A stretch of DNA of 64,000 nt from Lanius collurio (taxonomy: Eukaryota > Chordata > Aves > Passeriformes > Laniidae). The stretch covers positions 16,334,720 to 16,398,719 of the forward strand of contig JACBWW010000008.1 of NCBI GenBank assembly GCA_020086605.1. Reading direction: 5' to 3'. The notes below the pieces were generated by a model, which did no database searches, was not told the DNA's origin, and saw only the letters and a list, made by a program, of their open reading frames with translations. Each line of letters begins with the position of its first letter. The stretch's first letter is position 1. Shown here one piece after another: positions 61,803-64,000 of this stretch. Position numbers and translations under genes: made by a program.

Positions 61803-64000
61803 TGTAGTGAAGCAATCCATGACGCCTGCTCTACTGGGGGCTGATGGGGTCCGTCTGTCAGAGTGGGAGAGGAGCATCTTCAGTCATAGGCTTGCCAAGC
61901 TGGTGAAGACGGCTTTAGATGGAAGTTGCTGGAGGAAAGAAACCTCAGTTCATTCCACTTCTACCAGTTTGATCCCAGGGCCACCAAGAGATGCCCAGAG
62001 CTTGGAGAGAGATCACAGGTCAGCAGGAGAGCATGTGAAGAGCAGCACAAAGAAATTCCAGCTGCTCAAGCCTGTAAGTTGGCTTCATCCTTCATGAAGG
62101 ACCCATTTTAAGTATACCTCTGTGCTAATGCATTTAGCATGGAGAATAAATAAAATGGAGTTTGAAACCTGTACATGCCTGCAAGGCTATGGCCTTGTCA
62201 GTCACAGAGATGTTGTGGGATGACTGCTATGACTGAGTGTTGTTATGGAATGATAGAGGCTGTCTGGAAAAGCAGGTAGAGGAGACAAACAGAGGGTGTT
62301 GCCTGCTCTGTCAGTTAACAGTTGGAGTGCATGGAGCTCTCTGCCTGATGATCAATGGAGAGCCAACTCCATGCAAGCTTACAGATCAGGATTAAAGGGA
62401 AGACAGATGACATTACAGAGGGAGTCTGAACAGGAAGACCAAGTAGATGAGGCCCTCTGTAGACAGATAGGAGCAGCCTCACATTCCCGAGTGCTGGTTG
62501 TCATGTGTTGAAGGGCCACTCAGATGTTGAAGGGGCAACATAATGGTGGAGTACTGCAGGATAAAGACTTGCACAGGGACTGCTTAATATTCAAGGGTCA
62601 TCTCTTTTAAGTCAGAAGCAATGCGTCCAATGAAGTCAGACAGAAGTGCTAGGAGGCCTTCAAGGATGAACAAGAAGTTTCTAGACAATTTCAGGCACAA
62701 AATATAAGCCTGCTGAGAGTGGAAGCAGGAGAAGTAAACTGGGAGGAATATGGAGAGATTGTGTGAACAGCCAGGGATCAGATTAGGAAAGCTAAAGCTC
62801 TGATAGAATTAAACTGGCTGAGAGCTGTCAAGGGCAACAAGAGAAACTTCTCTCAGTATGTCAATAGTAAAAGGAAGATGAGGGAAAATGTGGGTCCTCT
62901 TCAGAAGGAAGCAGGAGACCTGATTACCTGGGACATGGAGAAGGCCAAAGTACTTAATTACTTTTTTCTTCAGTCTTCACTGGCCAGTCCTCCAGCAACA
63001 TTGTCTGAATTGCAGAAGGCAAATGCAGGAACTGGGAGAATATAGAATCACTGGCTGTAGGAAAATATCAGGTTTGAGACCATATAAGGAACTTGAAAGT
63101 GCTTGAGTCCATGGGACTTGATGGGATGTATCCAACTGTCCTGAGGGAACTGGTGAAGAAAGTGGCTAAGGTACTATTCATCATATTTTTGAAGTCCAGT
63201 GAAGTTCCAGTGACTGAAAAGGGGAAACATAACCCCCATTTTTAAAAAACGAAGAAGAGATCTGGAGAACTACAGGCTAATCGGTCGCACCTTGTGCTTG
63301 GTAAGGTCATTGATCAAATTCTCCTGGAGACTCTGCTGGAGCACATGGAAAATAAGGAGGTTGTCGGTGACAGTCAACATGACTTCACCAAGGGCCAATC
63401 ATGCCAGACCAATTTGGTGGCCTTCTATGTCTGAATTATAGTTTTGATGGATAAGGGAAGAGTGAGTGACTGATGTCGTCTACCTGGACTTCTGAAAAGC
63501 TTTTGATCATGTCCTACATGACATCCTCATCTCTAAACTGGGGGGACGTGGATTTGATGGATGGACTACCCAGTGGATAAGGAATTGTCTGCGTGGTTGC
63601 ACTCAAACAGATGCAGTCAACAGCTCAAACTCCATGTGGAGGTCCTTGACAAATGGCATTCCTCAGAGATGGATACTGGGACTGGCCTATTTTGAACTCT
63701 CTGTTGGTGACATGAACAGTGGGATCAAACACACCTCAGCAAGTTCCCTGACAGCACCAGGATGTGTGGGGCAGTGACACACTGCAGGGAAGGGATGGCA
63801 TCAGAGGGACCTGGACAGGCTTGAGAGCTGGGCCAGTGCAAACCTCATGGAGGTCAACAAAGCCAAGGGCAAGGCTCTGCAATTGGGTCAGGACAATCCC
63901 AAACATGGATACAGGTTGAGTGGGGAATGGATTGGGAACAGCCCTGCAGAAGAGGTCTTGGGGAATCAGTGGGTGAGAAGCTGAATGTGACCTGTCAATG
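61803..64000 (+). mobile_element. Degenerate CR1 LINE (5' and ORF2 parts), runs off the window
   Basis: A plus-strand CR1 non-LTR retrotransposon copy. It begins with a segment typical of the region upstream of ORF2 ('ctgatggggtccgtctgtca'), then ORF2 pieces: 'gatcagattaggaaagctaa', 'gagaactacaggctaatcgg', 'gtcaacatgacttcaccaag', and the reverse-transcriptase block around 63481 (YLDF, stop, KAFDHVLHDIL). The TGA at 63493-63495 replaces a sense codon, and the catalytic FADD motif has become FPDS (63744-63755), so the copy cannot be active. There are further frameshifts. The endonuclease part appears deleted. The 3' end is outside the window. Confidence 0.9.

Overview
The window looks like a bird chromosome, most likely a passerine. 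It has large AT-rich introns, many CR1 LINE fragments on both strands (several with the CR1 3' ending of repeated ATTCTGTG units), and solo LTRs, one of which resembles an LTR family common in songbird genomes. Two vertebrate genes are recognised by their reconstructed exons, both on the + strand: the 3' two-thirds of CENPK (coding exons 3284-12497) and the 5' third of ADAMTS6 (coding exons 36403-51604). The same tandem order and orientation, CENPK then ADAMTS6, is known from human 5q12.3. That human segment corresponds to the avian Z chromosome, so Z linkage is expected but cannot be proved from the sequence.

Layout. 1-3283: upstream CENPK intron. 3284-12497: six CENPK coding exons with consistent phases, ending at a TAG; the introns carry CR1 pieces, an LTR nested inside a CR1, a microsatellite and a 0.9 kb GC-rich solo LTR that stops 83 bases before the last acceptor. 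12498 to about 13.4 kb: CENPK 3' UTR with candidate poly(A) signals. 13.4-28.9 kb: intergenic, AT-rich, with one CR1 piece, a long T/G-rich tract, and several minus-strand segments that look partly coding, the best being a terminal-exon-like segment at 21579-21721. 28.9-32.95 kb: a CpG cluster and the CpG-island promoter region of ADAMTS6, with an E-box, an NRF1 palindrome and a perfect CRE within 55 bases. 31.7-36.1 kb: first ADAMTS6 intron (5' UTR) with two CR1 pieces. 36132-51604: ADAMTS6 exons for 5' UTR, signal peptide, propeptide, furin site and the start of the metalloprotease domain. 51605-64000: a very long intron whose zinc-binding exon is not reached, ending in a decayed CR1 copy (about 61.8-64.0 kb) with a lost reverse-transcriptase catalytic motif.

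The two genes do not share a pathway: CENP-K is an inner-kinetochore protein and ADAMTS6 a secreted metalloprotease. The points most worth a second look are the minus-strand coding-like segments between them, the three upstream ORFs before the ADAMTS6 start codon, the tandem NAGNAG acceptor of one ADAMTS6 exon, and the LTR beside the last CENPK splice acceptor. I found no evidence of a new multi-gene system.
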